From Enoplolaimus lenunculus (lineage: Eukaryota; Nematoda; Enoplea; Enoplida; Thoracostomopsidae): DNA of 64,000 nucleotides. Numbering within the stretch: position 1 is the stretch's first letter; each line of letters starts with the position of its first letter. Below are positions 60,880 through 64,000 of this stretch, piece after piece. The stretch covers positions 1-64,000 of the forward strand of contig JASANG010002029.1 of assembly GCA_030248215.1 (NCBI GenBank), read 5' to 3'. The translations under genes were made by a program, and so were the position numbers. The notes below the pieces were generated by a model. That model had not been told where the DNA came from. It ran no database searches and saw only the letters and a program-made list of their open reading frames with translations.

Positions 60880-62160
60880 ATGCTACCATGCTTTAAATAA
60901 AAGCTAATCTAATGTTCCTTAAAATTAATACATCGAGCGTTACGAAAATAGTACGACCGAATCTTTCTATGTCCAAAGCATTACCGTCAATCACCCTACC
61001 ATCAATAGAGGCATCAGACCTATTATTTACATATATACGAAGCTGGAATAGCATCCACGGTGAAAAACTGAAGTTAAGACCTATGTACTGTCGGTATATG
61101 TGCACGGTACGTGCATGTACAGCAAGCAATCAATGGTGGATTTGGAGATTCCAAAAACGAGTAATTTGACTATATTCCAACAAAAGTTTTGTCCATTCAT
61201 CCCCACACAATTAAATCAAATGGGGGGCTCTGAGCGGAACCCTTTAAATTCAAATTCCTTTAAAAACATCTAAGGAATGACTCCTTTATTATCAGGCATA
61301 CGTGACTGAAATGTGTAAATCTGTAATCATGTCGTCTAGACGGTTCAAACGATAGCTAATTATTTTTAAAGTTTTAAAGGAAAATTTTCTCGATTTCTTC
61401 ATTCAAGCGTCCCTTATGAAAATTCGAAAAAGAAAAAAATTTCTTGGAAAGCTGTCATGTTATATAATTTTGAAATACCCACGTAGAGTTGAGCATGAAT
61501 ATATATGTATGGCTAAAAGGTTTAGCCCGTGGTAATGCCCGCTGCTCCGGTCACCTTTAGTGTTTATGATTCGATTAAAAATTCGATACCGGCAGGCAAT
61601 CCCGTGTTCGGAGCAGGCTTTCCCAGAGTCCACGATGTATGCACGACTGTGCGTCTGTAAAAATAGCCCAGTCGCCTAGAAGTAAGCGATGTTTTCATGC
61701 ACTTACAATGTGATGTTTCACCATACACCTACGCCGAAGCTGTGTCCAGTTCGGGGAGAAATTGTCGTTGGACGGGACACTGTCGAACCTATTTAAACGG
61801 ATTCATCGCATTCCTAGTATCGAAGACGGTAATGCTGGAAGGAACGGCTTGCCCCAGTAAAGATAACTATTTAAATGAGATGTACAGTAATTTGTTGTGA
61901 TTTTCAGATCTTTCAAGGGAGAATGGAGCATGATAAGATTGTGTTTCAACGTAGCATAGATAATCGCTTTAACACAGCTAAAAACACCACGTCAATCATT
62001 TAAAATAACTGTTTAAGAAATTAACTAATTGATCTGTTCCAAAAACCGCAAAACATTGTCATCAATTTATCTTAAAAACATTACCACTATTGTTTTTTGC
62101 ATTCCTAACTGCTTCAAAACCCAAACCAATCAAAAACTTACACTAAGCCAAAGCCATGAA

Positions 62161-62902
62161 TTACTTGAAAATAATTTCGTAAAAAACATCTTTATTCAAC
62201 AGACATGATGAATTTCTATTTGTTACTCGAGGCATTGGTGTTTGCACATACGTCATAACACATTGAAGTTCGTTATGCGGAAACAACCCAAGGTCTTTAA
62301 CTGCTGGATATGTGAATTCAGCTAATGATTCTGGCGGCGTCAAAAAATTCATGTCTTATTCGGTCTTCCAAAAACCCTTCCAAATGCCTTGGATTGTGTC
62401 TTGAAACCCACAAACGAAAGCACTAGGCTTGGTTCAAGGCAGTCCATTGGTTAGTAGACATGAACAAGGTCTGACACAGATGGCAAAACTTGACCCTTAG
62501 ATGTGACACCTTTGCCTGCAAACGTTGCTAGGCGGTAGCCCATCACAGGCTCCGTAAGTCTCCTCACAAACTTTAGCTCGCGCTGGTGTGAGCACCTCAG
62601 AGATTTTACTGACAAATGTATATCTATTCGCGAGTGTAAAAACAACGAACAAATTTTCGGCCGTAGCGGTTGAGGTTTAATTGCGGTACTGAACATCCAA
62701 TAGTATCAAAGTCAGTTTGGAAGAGCTTGCGAAAATCGAAGCGATACAAAGGGAAATCCGACTTAGCTATAGTTACCAGACATTATCAACCATCTTATTT
62801 TCCTCTGCTCAATTCAACACAGTTGGCTTACCGACCTTGCTTTATGTATGTGGATTTTTGAGCTATTTGGCAATGTTGTATGATCCAAGTCATACGCTTT
62901 AG
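62161..62902. other. Cluster of short unresolved open frames
   Basis: Minus strand 62352-62161 (MNFLTPPESLAEF..., 63 codons) and 62696-62451 (81 codons), and plus strand about 62714-62902 with a hydrophobic C-terminal half (LLYVCGFLSYLAMLY), all read with balanced composition. None is long enough or similar enough to anything I know to be called. They could be exons of an upstream gene on either strand. Confidence 0.2.
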
Positions 62903-63218
62903 CAATTTATCGAATGGATGAAGCATTTTAGCCCTAACACTACCTGCGTCTCCGCGGCGGCGATTGTAATGTTGGATTGGTGAATACATATACACACTAT
63001 ATTATATGTCTTGAAAAAATGTGCCTACTCACGTAGCGACCGGAACGTTCGTCAGTTTTTTCCGCTCAGTAAAGATGATTATTTTTGGTGAAAGTTACTA
63101 GTAGCTATTGGGATTGGCTAAAGTTACCTATTTTAAGCCTGTAAAGACAAACAACTTTATCCACATACACATAACACAATATCTCGCTGGAGATTTTATT
63201 TCTAAGCTAAACAGTACC

Positions 63219-63355
63219 ATATAGAGCCGCTCACAAAAATTTTGCTGCGGATGTGCTGGGGCTCCTCGAACCCACGATGTACGGATAACCGGTCCGCAGC
63301 TCTAACCACTGCGCTACGCAGCCATGCAAACTTTTCGCTACAATGGCTCTATATG
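63219..63355 (-). mobile_element. 137-bp inverted-repeat element enclosing a tRNA-like core
   Basis: Perfect 11-base inverted ends CATATAGAGCC at 63219-63229 and 63345-63355 enclose, on the minus strand, GGCTGCGTAGCGCAGTGGTT (perfect A box) and GGGTTCGAGG (B-box-like), closing with CCGCAGC that pairs with the start. The T arm does not fold, so it is tRNA-derived rather than a tRNA. Confidence 0.55.
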
Positions 63356-64000
63356 CCGTGAGTTAGGTACTACAAGATACGTATACGAATACGCCGCGAA
63401 ACCGTCTGAGCTGCCCGGAGATTTGTGCAATGAATCTGAACTGAAAAACCAAGGAATCGATTAAATAATGGCAAACAATTGAATCTTTCTAGATAGCTAA
63501 TATCGTGTTGTGCAGGAAGGGTTGAGAAAGAAATTATAAACACGGCTACGGATAACAAGCGAGGCTAAAGCTGCACGTTTAAACAATTTGCAATCCAATT
63601 GTATTGTTATCGATAATTAAGCACCAACAGTGCTCAACACTTTGCAGCATCCACAAAAGTCCGCAAGTCGGACCCTGCGAACACACGAATGCAGAAACGT
63701 CTATGGTTTTGAAACTCCACATACGTATAAATTTTTTCCAGAACGCACAGACGACGTTGTCATAATCGCCACAACAATTTCGGGGCCCGAACTGTGTCTG
63801 TTGATGTAAATAATAGGTACCAGGGACTAAGCTACCCTCTTACTTCAAGTACGTATACTTCGGCTAGGTGAATTTTGCATAACCTGCAGAGACAGTGGGT
63901 GCTCAGTCTAGGTAGTTAGGTAGGGAACTGCCGAACTTTTTGCTAAGCAGCTAGAAAAGTAGGCATACTAGATGCGTATGAAACTGGCGACTTACCCAGC

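Larger units (their letters stand above)
60880..64000. other. Right-hand spacer
   Basis: Upstream of the TLDc gene start. Holds short unresolved frames (61697-61900, 62161-62902), the tRNA-like palindrome at 63219 and unremarkable AT-rich sequence to the end. Confidence 0.45.

Overview
The window is animal nuclear DNA. It is AT-rich, has long introns with strong TTTCAG-type acceptors, and carries genes found only in animals: a chondroitin sulfate synthase, an ALP/Enigma (ZASP-like) muscle protein fragment and a TLDc-domain MEAK7/EAK-7-like gene. Dozens of small inverted-repeat transposons lie in the introns and spacers. TTAGGC, the nematode-type telomere unit, occurs many times, but only inside a small transposon family and its remnants, so it does not settle the phylum. 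There are no bacterial, rRNA or CRISPR features, and no clear functional tRNA.

Layout. 0-4 kb: no confident protein gene, but a strong TATA plus four-CCAAT promoter near 1.14-1.32 kb. 4.02-4.72 kb (minus strand): an open frame for a signal-peptide protein ending in about 16 copies of a 9-residue repeat, laid over a 27-bp tandem array. 7.7-9.65 kb (minus): fragments of a possible Cys-rich secreted gene. 10.3-14.1 kb (plus): three exons with a ZASP-like motif and an in-frame stop. One intron holds an opposite-strand small secreted-protein ORF with a broken inverted copy, and another holds a 1.17-kb foldback. 17.7-27.5 kb (plus): a complete 8-exon chondroitin synthase gene, 930 residues with every junction in phase. 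28-38 kb: spacer with repeats, one doubtful exon and a CCCAACTGTC minisatellite. 38.6-43.6 kb (plus): one 5-kb cysteine-free coding exon, disordered, with a poly-Thr block. 48.2-53.3 kb (plus): two tandem paralogous two-exon genes for small secreted Gly/Asn/Ser-rich proteins with a shared C-terminal glycine motif. 54.8-60.9 kb (minus): a TLDc gene resembling MEAK7/EAK-7. 61-64 kb: spacer with a tRNA-like palindrome and unresolved short frames.

The recognised genes do not form a pathway. They are Golgi glycosaminoglycan synthesis, a muscle Z-disc scaffold and a TOR/AKT-linked lysosomal factor. The secreted repeat-rich or Gly-rich proteins at 4, 11, possibly 38, 48 and 52 kb are unfamiliar to me and are the best candidates for new biology. 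The transposon families, especially the TTAGGC-carrying one with 8-bp target duplications, explain most of the remaining structure.
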